Notes: a model not told the origin generated them from the letters alone. Positions 9,602-17,973 are shown, counted from the first letter of the stretch. The stretch: DNA of 18,537 nt from Hondaea fermentalgiana (GCA_014084085.1 NPFB01000028.1:175761-194297), one strand, 5' to 3'. Program-made: numbers and translations.

Positions 9602-10285
9602 TGCGAGTCAAGTCCACTTACGTCATGAGGAGAAAAGAATTTCACGGGCGAGCTTTTGATGAAAACGAGGAGTTTAGTCGCCCACCAAAAGTGCCGAACG
9701 ACAATGCCGTTCTTGGCTCAGGCCAGCATGGTGGACCAGCATGACACAGACAGCCTTGCTTGACAAGACGCGCTCATAATGTCTCGTGTTATACGTGCAT
9801 TGGATGTTTTCTTCCGCCCGTCTGGCCTCATCGAATTTCATTGGCCCCCCTAATTTGTAGGCTACCTTCTTCTCATTTCTTTCCTTGCCTCGTCCTCTCA
9901 CGCATCCTCTCTTTGCGTGGAACAGGCAGTAGATGGATGAATCTCTTGCCACTGCGCGTTTCCTTCTTTACTTTTGCCAGTCCAGTCCAATTCATTTCTT
10001 TGCTTTGGGAGTCGGTTGTCGGAGTTGTCCCATCATACATTATAAAACAAAGACGTCTGCCACTCACACGCACTGTGAAGACTGTGAAGACGACAACGAA
10101 GAAGGAGCAAACAAGGAAAAAGAGGGCGAGGGGGGGGGGAGAGGAAGTGGTACGCGCGGCGAGGAGCGCGCGAGAGAGAGATAAGCGCGCTCAAGCGCGC
10201 GGCGCCCACGTGTCGCATCCCCTCGAGCATACGTCTCTCCTACTTGAACACGAGCAAGACCAGACGTGAGAAAACGAGAAAACGC
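9602..10285 (+). other. Intergenic region and 5' leader of the ubiquitin-like gene
   Basis: This region holds the 3' end of the decarboxylase transcript and the promoter and leader of the next gene. It contains a TATA box (10041-10047), a direct repeat of ACTGTGAAG (10072-10080 and 10081-10089) near the expected transcription start, a purine-rich leader with a run of ten Gs at 10130-10139, and a palindromic CACGTG at 10207-10212. A 169-aa open frame running through it shows no recognisable domain and crosses the TATA box, so it is not taken as a gene. Confidence 0.55.
10041..10047 (+). promoter_or_regulatory. TATA box of the ubiquitin-like gene
   Basis: TATAAAA is a perfect TATA consensus within locally AT-rich sequence. 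It lies about 245 bp upstream of the longest ATG-initiated frame, and transcription would be expected to begin about 30 bp downstream, near 10072. It is the only clear TATA box I see ahead of a gene in this window. Confidence 0.6.
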
Positions 10286-11068
10286 ATGGAGATTGACGAG
10301 GCGACGCCCGGAACGCGGCTTGGGTGGGGAGAACGCGCGCCTGCCGTCGCGGCGCCAGGTCAGGCAGGTCTGCTGCACATCAGGAGCGACGCGCCTGGCA
10401 CTCACCACGCGGAAAACCAGCAACAGAGCCTCGGCAGACAGGTTTCTCAGCAACGAGAGGCCGAGGGCACCTGGACACAACGGCACAAGGACCGTGGTGC
10501 CACCAAACACGGCCACGCTTTTCGACGGACAATGTCGGCCCCACGAAGAGCCGGAGGAGAAGGCGCCAGCATTGAACCGTTCTTCGCGATGGCAAGCGGC
10601 GCTCGCAAGCGCAAATTTGAGCCCAGCGATGTGCAAGTATTCGAGGTTGAATCACTGCGGCGAAATTTATGTTCATCGCCCGCGCTATTGCGCAAAGATG
10701 ATTACATGGGACGCACCACTGCGGCTTCACGCAACGAAAACGAAAAGGAGTTCGCGCAAGGTCTCGTAAGGCGGCGCTGCGATGAGCTTGCCCGCGAGTC
10801 CCTGGGCACCATCGAAAAGCGTCGGCGCCCGCAGCCTCGCATTTACTTGCGGACCCTTGCCGGTCGCATTGTAACACTCGAATTCACTGGCGCCACCCAG
10901 TTTGTTCGCATGAATCAAGTGCTGGAACAGGCGGAGGAGGTGCTCGGCATGCCACGCGAGCAATTTCGCCTCATGTACAAAAACAATATCGTCAGCGACA
11001 TCAATCACAGCTCAGCAGAGATTCCTCTTGGAGAAGTTCTGCATATGGTATTGCAAGTCGGCCAGTAA
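10286..11068 (+). CDS. Protein with C-terminal ubiquitin-like domain
   Basis: The last 76 residues (185-260) follow the ubiquitin pattern: IYLRTLAGRIVTLEF opens like ubiquitin's first beta hairpin, EQFRLMYKNNIVSD matches the QQRLIFAGKQLED stretch, and EVLHMVLQVG closes like STLHLVLRLRG. The chain ends VGQ, without the terminal GG and with no tail to cleave, so it is probably an integral ubiquitin-like domain rather than a conjugated modifier. The upstream part is basic and polar, with an NLS-like RKRKF at residues 107-111. The frame opens at a TTG (10244). I chose the ATG at 10286 (260 aa), but ATGs at 10532 (178 aa, A at -3) and 10589 (159 aa, G at -3 and +4) have better contexts. The weakly conserved-looking N-terminus makes a shorter product plausible. 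Partner and pathway are unknown. Confidence 0.75.
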   Translation: MEIDEATPGTRLGWGERAPAVAAPGQAGLLHIRSDAPGTHHAENQQQSLGRQVSQQREAEGTWTQRHKDRGATKHGHAFRRTMSAPRRAGGEGASIEPFFAMASGARKRKFEPSDVQVFEVESLRRNLCSSPALLRKDDYMGRTTAASRNENEKEFAQGLVRRRCDELARESLGTIEKRRRPQPRIYLRTLAGRIVTLEFTGATQFVRMNQVLEQAEEVLGMPREQFRLMYKNNIVSDINHSSAEIPLGEVLHMVLQVGQ

Positions 11069-11300
11069 CGGACGCCCTATTCATGTATTCACAGTCACCT
11101 CACACACAAAGAAGAAGAGTGAGAGAGAAAGTTATTTATTTATTTTTTGAAGGAGAAAGAAAACGAAAAGAATGCGCAATTCCCCGGGAAGTGGATACTG
11201 GTTTCGCGTAAAGCATTCCATCTGCGCTGTGTTACGCAATGCACGCATCCTTGTTTCAAAGCGCGTAACAAAGGGGTACGCGCGATTGCGCTTCTCGAGG
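11069..11300. other. Convergent 3' region with AU-rich element-like stretch
   Basis: This is a short gap between the ubiquitin-like gene and the F-box/SPRY gene. At 11132-11148 the plus strand reads TTATTTATTTATTTTTT, overlapping ATTTA pentamers that resemble an AU-rich instability element in the 3' UTR of the ubiquitin-like transcript, about 63 bases after its stop. Seen from the minus strand it is A-rich. No gene is present. Confidence 0.5.
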
Positions 11301-12542
11301 TCATGTTTCGAATGCCTCGCGTTCATATTTAGCAAAATCGAACGCAAATTTATCCATGTGGATCTGCACAGTGTCTCTCGAGTCAATCCCAACGCAGGGA
11401 CAGAACTCGCTCCACGTGTAGCCGAGATAAAGATTGCGACGAACACCGGCAATCTCGCCGTTCTTGGTCAGAAGGACTGTGGCGTTGTACAATGTGCTCT
11501 GGCGCTCGGTGGCCGTCGGCTCCGAGCAGACGGCGTGATTTAAGCGCAAACCAATCCCGACAGTGTCGCCAGGTCCAAAGTAGACGCACTGGGTTGTATT
11601 CACGCCCGGCGCCACTTCTTGGGCTGCGGGCGACCCGTTGTCACACCCAAAGAAAAATCTTCCATCGTCCGAATGCCACCCCAAAGCGTGGCGAGTCCAG
11701 CCCGGCATACCGGTAAATGTTCGATTGTGCTTGTACAGTGCACTGAAGCCGATGACAACGCAAGGCAGCAGGCCATACCCGCTGTGCGAACCAACATTGC
11801 TGCGTGTCCTGTCTCCCGGGAGAGTGCTGCCCGGAGCAGACTTGAGGATTGAAACCTCAAAGTAGCTCATCCGCGACCGCACCGCCCGGACCGTTGTAAT
11901 CGGATCGCTGCGGAGGCAGTACGCGTTAAAGTGCGAGAGCAATAGTGCCTGTGCTTTGTACGTGCACTCCGGAAAGCGGATGACGCGGTTCGCTCCCGCT
12001 CGTGCACGGCTTGCTACTGTGTTGGGCCCGTGGGTATTAAACACCCACTTGCCGTATGGAGACCGCTCGGAACGAGCTGCTTCGGTCATCATTAGCTTCT
12101 CATCGAGTGCAAAGCGCATGCTGGACCAAATTTGATTGCGCGCCTGCGCGGAGGCGGCAAAGCTCATCGAGGAAAGCTCGCGCAGTTCCTGCAGCGAGAT
12201 CTTGATTCGTGCCTCCTCGATGATGCTTCTGTCCGTAATACCTGCGCATCGACAGCAGTACGCCTGAAGAATGCTATCTTCGTGGGTGGCCAATGCCGCG
12301 TGCAGCGCCGCCGAGCACATTCCCCAACGCGCCACTTCGTCAATCTCCAGATACCGAGCGACTATCCCAACGAGTTCGCGTGGGATCGTTGCAAGTTTTG
12401 CATTCGCGTCCCTTTTGCAAGGACGCAGCAAGCACTGCTGAGGTACATCATCGCTCTCCATAGGCCTAGCCTTCTTTTGCACTGTGCACGGCGCGAGCTC
12501 GCGGTCGGCAGTCGCCTTCCGTTCCTCCAGCCGGGTCGCCAT
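11301..12542 (-). CDS. F-box-like / SPRY domain protein, putative ubiquitin-ligase substrate receptor
   Basis: This 413-residue protein begins at an ATG with G at -3 and G at +4 (strong context). Residues about 51-95 (ATIPRELVGIVARYLEIDEV, then a Trp and Cys-containing second half) resemble an F-box, the motif that docks to Skp1 in SCF ubiquitin ligases. Residues about 225-405 form a SPRY domain of the RanBPM-like kind: YFEVSIL, VVIGFS, GMPGWTRHALGWHSDDGRFF, GPGDTVGIGL, VLLTKNGEIAG and a final CVGIDSRDTVQIHM. The SPRY assignment is firm; the F-box is inferred from spacing of hydrophobic residues. Together they suggest a receptor that selects targets through SPRY for ubiquitination. The middle region (100-220) is unassigned. 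No introns. Confidence 0.85.
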   Translation of the reverse strand: MATRLEERKATADRELAPCTVQKKARPMESDDVPQQCLLRPCKRDANAKLATIPRELVGIVARYLEIDEVARWGMCSAALHAALATHEDSILQAYCCRCAGITDRSIIEEARIKISLQELRELSSMSFAASAQARNQIWSSMRFALDEKLMMTEAARSERSPYGKWVFNTHGPNTVASRARAGANRVIRFPECTYKAQALLLSHFNAYCLRSDPITTVRAVRSRMSYFEVSILKSAPGSTLPGDRTRSNVGSHSGYGLLPCVVIGFSALYKHNRTFTGMPGWTRHALGWHSDDGRFFFGCDNGSPAAQEVAPGVNTTQCVYFGPGDTVGIGLRLNHAVCSEPTATERQSTLYNATVLLTKNGEIAGVRRNLYLGYTWSEFCPCVGIDSRDTVQIHMDKFAFDFAKYEREAFET

Positions 12543-12866
12543 GCCTCTTGCCGATGGCTCTCGCGGTCGATCGGAGCGAGGGTCTCTCTCTCTCTCTTCA
12601 CGCGACGTCGCGCAAGATCTCGCTACGCTGTCAAGGCCAGCAGAGTTCTTATCGGGATACCGCCTGCAGCGCAGCGGCGGCCTGGCTGCTGCATGCAGAT
12701 CCGTCTGCGATTCGCTCGTAGTTTCTCGACGTTCGTTTGTCTGTCTGTGTCTGCGTCTGTCGCGTCACAGCAACAAACCAACATGCCGAAGAATTTTCAT
12801 CGTTCACTCGCCGCCGTTCATTCGGTTAACGAAACGTTCGGTTTCAAGTTTAGTTTACTGTTAGAA

Positions 12867-12906
12867 TGTGACCAAGCTCGAGGGTAACATAAGTGGCTTG
12901 GTCACA
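12867..12906. repeat. 11-bp perfect inverted repeat, 18-nt spacer
   Basis: TGTGACCAAGC (12867-12877) and GCTTGGTCACA (12896-12906) are exact inverse complements. It sits about 325 bp upstream of the F-box/SPRY start and about 935 bp upstream of the kinase start. It could be a paired transcription-factor site or an RNA hairpin in the SPRY leader. Confidence 0.75.
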
Positions 12907-13480
12907 GCCGCACACAGTTTTCTGCGAACACAAACCGGGGTTGACTTCGCGAGCTCTGCGGATGGGCATCCATTATTCCGGTAGCGAAGCCGCATCCATT
13001 CTGAGCCCCAGGTGTCAGGGCCCTGGCAAACAGAACTTGGAAAGAAATGCGCTCAACGGATTAATTGTTGGTGCCGGTCACGACGGCCGGCCCGGCCTTG
13101 AAATATCGCGCTGTCTTAAAAGCTCGCAAAAACGATGAGAACAAGAGGAAGTTCAATCTATAGACTGTTGCGCATACTACTGGAGCAAAAAGCTGTTCCA
13201 ATTAGCTGGCAGCTTGCTTGGAATAGGTAGATATGGTAGTTCTTTTCTAAATCTAAAGTAAATTCGTGTCCTTGGCCTAACAGTGTAAGAGCAAGCGGCT
13301 TTGCATAAATCTACGTGTACGCACGGACTGGCAGGCACTGTAAGTTCAAGTTTCAAAGAATTACTTATCCGTCGACTGTTCTCGCCGGTGGCCGCAGGAG
13401 GAGTGTTGGTGTCGAAAGCCGCGCAAACAAACCTCGACCTCGACCACTGGCGCTGGCACTGGCCGAGCCAGGTGGCCGGC

Positions 13481-13512
13481 GGCGCAGCGCAGGGCAGCGC
13501 AGGGCAGCGCAG
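13481..13512. repeat. Short tandem decamer repeat
   Basis: About three copies of the ten-base unit AGGGCAGCGC, the first degenerate (GGCGCAGCGC), followed by a trailing AG. It is a minor GC-rich tandem repeat upstream of the kinase gene with no evident function. Confidence 0.7.
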
Positions 13513-13803
13513 CATCAAGTCTCTTGCTACCTCTTATTGTAGGCAGGCGTGAGATTGTTGTCTTGTCCTTGTGCCTTCGTCTCACTAAAACACATTCGGC
13601 TCACCAAGGGGAAGGGAGAACAACAAGCTCAGCGACGCCTGCTTGACCCAGACTGTTCGGTGCTGCTGCCCTCCGCCGTCGCCTTACAACGGCGGCAGAG
13701 GGCGGGCAGCGCAAAAGAGGAAATACAGAAAAGAAAATCAATAGGTGCCGCAAAACCACGCTCGCAAACACCGGGCAAGCGATCGAAAGTTTACATCGAA
13801 AAA

Positions 13804-13834
13804 GCACCGTGAATCGTGCGGCGTGATTCGGTGC
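13804..13834 (+). promoter_or_regulatory. Hairpin in the 5' leader of the kinase gene
   Basis: GCACCG (13804-13809) pairs with CGGTGC (13829-13834) and AATC (13812-13815) pairs with GATT (13825-13828), with a two-base bulge and a nine-base loop. The stem ends seven bases before the kinase ATG. If transcribed, it could slow ribosome scanning; this is inference from the sequence alone. Confidence 0.5.
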
Positions 13835-13841
13835 AGCAACC

Positions 13842-16304
13842 ATGTTTGCGAAAAGCGATGGAAAAAGAAGTTCTAGAGCTCGTGTGTACAATGAGCCACC
13901 AAATTCAGACTCGAGCAGCAGTTTTTCGAATGCACCGGGTCCTACGGGCCAAATTGCGCTTCCACGGTCACGGTGGGATTTGAGTTTTGTTGACGATGAG
14001 CTTGAATTTAAGTTTCGACAATGGTTCGACGCAAGCTTTCGCAGCACTTTAGTAACGCCTCGCGTCACAGCGACGATGGGGACTACATTGGCCGTACTCG
14101 CGATCATTATCTTCTTGAGCTTGCTCTTTTCACTGCAGCGGCTTGAGAGTCCCGAGGGGATGCTACCTACTCCAGTCATGCTGGCTGAGCTTTTGGTGTT
14201 TAGCTCTTATTGCTTTGGAGCAAGCTTCCATCAAGCTCAATCTAGCGTTTGGGCTAAGGTCGCAGGCCTCATTTTCCCTGTCATTGTCATCATGACTGGA
14301 GTGATAGTCTACTATGCAACCTCTCTCTCACGCGAGGTGCTGCAAACAGAGGCGCACGCTTCTGAAGATATGATAAGTACAAGCGTCGATAAGCTTGTGC
14401 TCGACATTGCTACATTTCTCTCGCTGTCAATCGGTGGTCACGCGATCCAGATTCTTTGTCTCCGAACACTCGAATCCGAGTACACTACGCTTCGTCTCTC
14501 CGTGAGCATTCTATTGTGCAGTGCGCTTGGCGTCTCGACGACCCTGGAAACCTATGACCTGGCAAGCATACTTCCGCACTTGGTGATTCTTTTTTTGGGA
14601 AATGGAATCCTCATTGTCTGCGTGCATGTCATCAAACGTCGAGCGGAAAAGCAGCTGCGCAGAGAGTTCATTGCACTTTGTAAGGAGCCTTTGCTTGCCA
14701 CGGCTGCTGCTGGGGAGAACAGGGAGTTTCAGCGCCGCAACAGCGATGTGCTCAGCATATCTGGCAAGGTCAATGATGAAAGTGTGTTGTGCGAGGTTAC
14801 TGCAAGGGCGCTGCGAAAACTTCCGCAAGATCGGCTCAAGCTGCTAAGCTGCCGCAACGCAGACGTCCTGTTGCTCGGCAGCATCGGGCAGGGCAACTTT
14901 GGGCAAGTCTATCGAGCTCGATATCGCGGCAGTATGGTGGCGGTCAAGACATTCACTTTTGCCAAGGTCGGTGACATAGAGCTGGAGCACTTTTGGCATG
15001 AGGCAGCCATCTCGCAACGTCTGCAGCATCCGAATATCTTGAGCTTTTTTGGCGCATCCATTAGCGTGCCAGAAAAGACTGCATACTGTATTATCGAGCT
15101 GGGCGAGGGCGGGACTTTTGATGATGTCCTGAGCAATCCGGAGTACACCTGGGTCAATGGGCGCAGAAATATTATTCAAGGCCTCAGTCGTGCCATGTGC
15201 TACCTACACTCCTTTTTGGCCGACATCATCGTCCACCATGACCTCAAACCATCCAACATTCTCATAAGCAAAACCTTCGAGGCCAAACTGTCGGATTTTG
15301 GGGTGTCTATTAGCAGACCACGGCACCCTGGCACCGCGCCCGAAAGTGCCCAAGAGCAATCACACAAGGAGGTCGAGTCATTGGACGGGCCTCGTGCAAA
15401 CTCTCCCGAGATCATCAAAACCTCCAAGAAACAGAGCACGGTCAGGGGCTCACCGGTGTACCTTGCCCCGGAGGTGCATCGTGGCGAAGCCTTTTCGGAA
15501 AAGATTGACGTTTACGCGTTTGGCCTTATCCTCTGCGAAGCGCTCATTGGTGACGGTCTCTACGTGGTCAAGTCCTATAATAGCCTAAAGGGCGGTTTAG
15601 CGAAAGCTCTGTCATCTGGCTTTAGACCAAGCATTCCAGAGAGCGTGCGTGTTGCTGTGCCGGGACTGGTGGAATTGATGCAAGAATGTTGGGCAGAGGA
15701 CGCCAACGCGCGACCCAGTTTTCAGATGATCAATCAACGCTTCGAAACTCTGGTGGAGGAAGAGATTGAGGCACTCACCAGCGCAGTCAGCTCCACTTCG
15801 CAGCCGGGAACATCGGAAATAGACGGATCTAGTCTCGTTGCTGTGCACGCGATTTCCGAGCTTAAGGCGGACACGAATGCTGAGATTGAAAGTATCGAGG
15901 GCGCGGACGATGAACCTATTAGCGAGACCAGTCGAAGTGGCAAGAATTTGGCTGTAATCACGCAATCTCCCTCTGCTGAAAGCTTGCCGAGTGTGGTACT
16001 CGCGTCTCATCAGCACGGAAGAGAGGTTCGTGTGCCTTCTGTGGTTGGTCTTCTTCAGCGTGGAGACACAATCTCCTCTGCAATGGTTCCTCCGATGCAA
16101 CGGTCGCCAACAGGACGTTCATTTAGTACTTTTGCTTTTTCAGCTGTTGGTGCCGCGGGTCAGGAAACGGGTGTGTTTCGAGAGCTTTGTTCGGAGCTAC
16201 AAGAGGAACTTCGGCAGCAAAGTGAGATGTACGAGTGCAAGCTCGCTGAGCAAAAGGAGAAGTATGAAAAGCAGCTCGCTAGTCTTGCAGAGGCGCTTTT
16301 GTGA
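13842..16304 (+). CDS. Multi-pass membrane TKL-family protein kinase
   Basis: This 820-residue protein starts at an ATG with A at -3. After a Ser-rich polar N-terminus it has six likely membrane segments at about 78-97, 112-130, 138-158, 188-207, 217-234 and 243-264, then a basic stretch (KRRAEKQLRRE). The kinase domain spans about 341-637: glycine loop GQGNFGQV (349-356), lysine K369 in VAVK, helix-C E387, catalytic loop HHDLKPSN (D467), DFG 485-487, LAPE 541-544 and R624 in ARPSF. All catalytic residues are present, so it should be active as a Ser/Thr or dual kinase; the overall pattern is tyrosine-kinase-like. The DFG-to-APE segment is about 60 residues, longer than usual, with a Ser/Pro-rich insert at about 495-530. 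The tail is acidic and Ser-rich and ends in a coiled coil (about 778-818). Even membrane passes would put both ends in the cytosol. Ligand and substrate are unknown. Confidence 0.9.
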   Translation: MFAKSDGKRSSRARVYNEPPNSDSSSSFSNAPGPTGQIALPRSRWDLSFVDDELEFKFRQWFDASFRSTLVTPRVTATMGTTLAVLAIIIFLSLLFSLQRLESPEGMLPTPVMLAELLVFSSYCFGASFHQAQSSVWAKVAGLIFPVIVIMTGVIVYYATSLSREVLQTEAHASEDMISTSVDKLVLDIATFLSLSIGGHAIQILCLRTLESEYTTLRLSVSILLCSALGVSTTLETYDLASILPHLVILFLGNGILIVCVHVIKRRAEKQLRREFIALCKEPLLATAAAGENREFQRRNSDVLSISGKVNDESVLCEVTARALRKLPQDRLKLLSCRNADVLLLGSIGQGNFGQVYRARYRGSMVAVKTFTFAKVGDIELEHFWHEAAISQRLQHPNILSFFGASISVPEKTAYCIIELGEGGTFDDVLSNPEYTWVNGRRNIIQGLSRAMCYLHSFLADIIVHHDLKPSNILISKTFEAKLSDFGVSISRPRHPGTAPESAQEQSHKEVESLDGPRANSPEIIKTSKKQSTVRGSPVYLAPEVHRGEAFSEKIDVYAFGLILCEALIGDGLYVVKSYNSLKGGLAKALSSGFRPSIPESVRVAVPGLVELMQECWAEDANARPSFQMINQRFETLVEEEIEALTSAVSSTSQPGTSEIDGSSLVAVHAISELKADTNAEIESIEGADDEPISETSRSGKNLAVITQSPSAESLPSVVLASHQHGREVRVPSVVGLLQRGDTISSAMVPPMQRSPTGRSFSTFAFSAVGAAGQETGVFRELCSELQEELRQQSEMYECKLAEQKEKYEKQLASLAEALL

Positions 16305-16530
16305 TGGAACACCGAGCGGGGTCTTTTTGACTCCCAAAGGAGCAAGAGTAGAATTTCCATGTATGATTGACGGGGACAACGCAACGCAGCAAAGCATACG
16401 ACTGGTAGCCCTCCTTCCAAGGGCCTATCTGCCTACTGCGTACCTGCTTGCTTGCTCGCCTGCCTCCTCGCGAGGTCAAGACAAGACGACAGAAGAGAGA
16501 AAACGAGATGAAACGTGCATGAAATGGGTG

Positions 16531-16554
16531 ATGAATGAATGAATGAATGAATGA
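16531..16554 (+). repeat. (ATGA)6 microsatellite
   Basis: Six uninterrupted ATGA units in the convergent 3' region downstream of the kinase gene. Confidence 0.95.
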
Positions 16555-16732
16555 GGTTTGAAGTAGGAATCCACGTTGCATGCTGTTCGAATTCTCGTTG
16601 TTTTTTTGGGGTGGTGTGGATTGGGATAAAGTTTTTGGAATGTTTCACAAGAACAGACGAGAAAAGATTGTGCGTGAGGGAGGGAGTAAGAACCAAGGTA
16701 GCGTAGAAGAATGTGAGAAAAAGATAAATGGA

Positions 16733-16748
16733 TGGTTGGTTGGTTGGT
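16733..16748 (+). repeat. (TGGT)4 microsatellite
   Basis: Four TGGT units about 44 bp beyond the V-ATPase d stop codon, in its 3' untranslated region (ACCA on the transcript). Confidence 0.9.
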
Positions 16749-16791
16749 AGATCTCGATTGATCAGAAGATTGTAGCAGGTCAGAAACGAAT

Positions 16792-17973
16792 TTATCGCTT
16801 GCGGTAAGACGCCTCGCGCGAGAAGACAGGAACAAAGTGGTCAGAGGCGCGGTCCTTCTGGCGCTGCACAATGCACTCGCAGATCCAGACGAGGTTGCGG
16901 ATCTCCTGCTCCTTGAGGCGCACGTACGAGTAGTAGGCCGCATAGTGGAACTGGCCCTCCCACGCCATCTCGTTGAGTTGCACCTCGCGCTCGTAGAAAG
17001 CATCATCGATGGTCTTATCGCCGCGCTGGTGCTTGTCAAAGATGCCGCGGTACACCTGATAGGTGCGAAGAACGGCGGCCAGCTCCATCTCGTCGCCGAC
17101 CTGGGAGAGCTTGTCGGTGCCCTCCGGATAAAGGAAACCCATGGAAGGGTAAAGGGGCTTGCGCTCGGACTCGCGCAAGTTCGGGTCATTGAGCATGGTG
17201 CCAAAGGAGTTGAGCGTAATGTTAATGGCCGTGGCGTCAGCGCGCGCCTTGATCACATCAGTCATGATGGTGGCCGTGTCGCCGCCGAGACCCTGGCAGA
17301 ACTCGAGAAAGTCCTCGAGGTACAGCTTGCGCAGGGAGCTCTCCAGCTTGGTCGTGGGCAGCTCCTCGAGCAGGTTCTGCACGTATGAGGCGTCCTGGGA
17401 AACCTTAGCGGACTCCTCTTGAAGGAAACGCGCAAAGTAAGGACCAATGGGCGTGTCAATCAGCACGGACTGGTACAGCTCCGCATAGCCCTTGGGGCTG
17501 TTTTCGAAAGCACAAATGCTGTTGAAGACGCTCTCCTCGAACTGGCCAAGAGGATGCGTCTGCTTGATAAGGGAGGCGACGTCCACGTTGGGGTTGTTCA
17601 GGGTCGCTTTGAGAATGAGCATGACGTTGTCGATCATGTAGTCGTAGCGAATGAACTCCAAGAACTGGGAAAGGGGCTGGTTCGCGTTAGCGCGCAAGAG
17701 ATTGAACTCATTGACCAGCTTTTCGAGCGCCTTTTCACGCACGATCGAAGGGGAGATCTGGGCGACGTCGCCCACATAGGCGCCATAGTCAGTCTCTTGG
17801 AGATTCAGCTTGACGTCTGCGAGGTTTTCGCACTGCAGGATGCTGCGGTAGTCTGCGTCCGAGAGAAATCCAAGCTGGAGACCGCGGAGGAGGGCCTCAT
17901 TGAAGCCGTCCTGGATGTTGAAGGTCGCGAGGCCTCCGGGCCTCTGCGAGAGCAAGAGGGTCTTGCCGGGCAT
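16792..17973 (-). CDS. ATP6V0D: V-type proton ATPase subunit d (V0 sector)
   Basis: This 393-residue protein is subunit d (yeast Vma6), the V0-sector subunit that sits on the membrane ring and couples the central rotor to the proteolipid ring in vacuolar/endomembrane proton pumps. The frame opens upstream at a TTG (18030). I chose the ATG at 17973, which has AAG before it and gives an N-terminus near the family's. Family motifs run through the chain: DGFNEALLRGLQLGFLSDAD, QCENLADVKLNLQETDYG, FIRYDYMIDNVMLIL, HPLGQFE, ITLNSFGT, LYPEGTDKL, and at 353-372 LKEQEIRNLVWICECIVQRQ. The human protein ends at the position matching VPVF (381-384 here); this one adds nine residues, SREASYRKR. Length is slightly above the usual 345-355, mostly from the N-terminus, a short insert after PYFARFL and this tail. 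Codons end mostly in C or G, more so than in the kinase gene, as expected of a well-expressed housekeeping gene. Confidence 0.96.
   Translation of the reverse strand: MPGKTLLLSQRPGGLATFNIQDGFNEALLRGLQLGFLSDADYRSILQCENLADVKLNLQETDYGAYVGDVAQISPSIVREKALEKLVNEFNLLRANANQPLSQFLEFIRYDYMIDNVMLILKATLNNPNVDVASLIKQTHPLGQFEESVFNSICAFENSPKGYAELYQSVLIDTPIGPYFARFLQEESAKVSQDASYVQNLLEELPTTKLESSLRKLYLEDFLEFCQGLGGDTATIMTDVIKARADATAINITLNSFGTMLNDPNLRESERKPLYPSMGFLYPEGTDKLSQVGDEMELAAVLRTYQVYRGIFDKHQRGDKTIDDAFYEREVQLNEMAWEGQFHYAAYYSYVRLKEQEIRNLVWICECIVQRQKDRASDHFVPVFSREASYRKR

Larger units (their letters stand above)
12543..13841. other. Divergent promoter region between F-box/SPRY gene and TKL kinase gene
   Basis: This 1.3-kb gap should contain both promoters. 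Near the SPRY start it has a (TC)7 run at 12583-12596. It then has an 11-bp inverted repeat (12867-12906), a 10-bp palindrome CAGGGCCCTG (13016-13025), a short decamer repeat (13481-13512) and a hairpin just before the kinase ATG (13804-13834). Small open frames on both strands have no recognisable content. I see no tRNA-like B box or other RNA gene. Confidence 0.55.
16305..16791. other. Convergent 3' intergenic region, kinase / V-ATPase d
   Basis: A 487-bp gap holds both 3' untranslated regions. It contains short tetranucleotide tracts (listed separately) and a T-run around 16601-16608. No gene or RNA structure is recognised; small open frames here are repetitive. Confidence 0.6.

Noticed and set aside
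9760..10269. 169-codon plus-strand open frame between decarboxylase and the ubiquitin-like gene
   Set aside because: It spans the TATA box and purine-rich leader of the next gene and its sequence reflects local base composition only.
12132..12887. 251-codon plus-strand open frame overlapping the start of the F-box/SPRY gene
   Set aside because: It is mostly antisense to the SPRY gene, has no domain signal, and its tail is low-complexity promoter sequence.
13016..13025. 10-bp palindrome CAGGGCCCTG
   Set aside because: It is short enough to arise by chance in GC-rich sequence and has no supporting neighbours, so it is not listed as a separate site.
13601..14179. 192-codon minus-strand open frame overlapping the kinase start
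   Set aside because: It is antisense to the kinase N-terminus and leader, with no conserved features.
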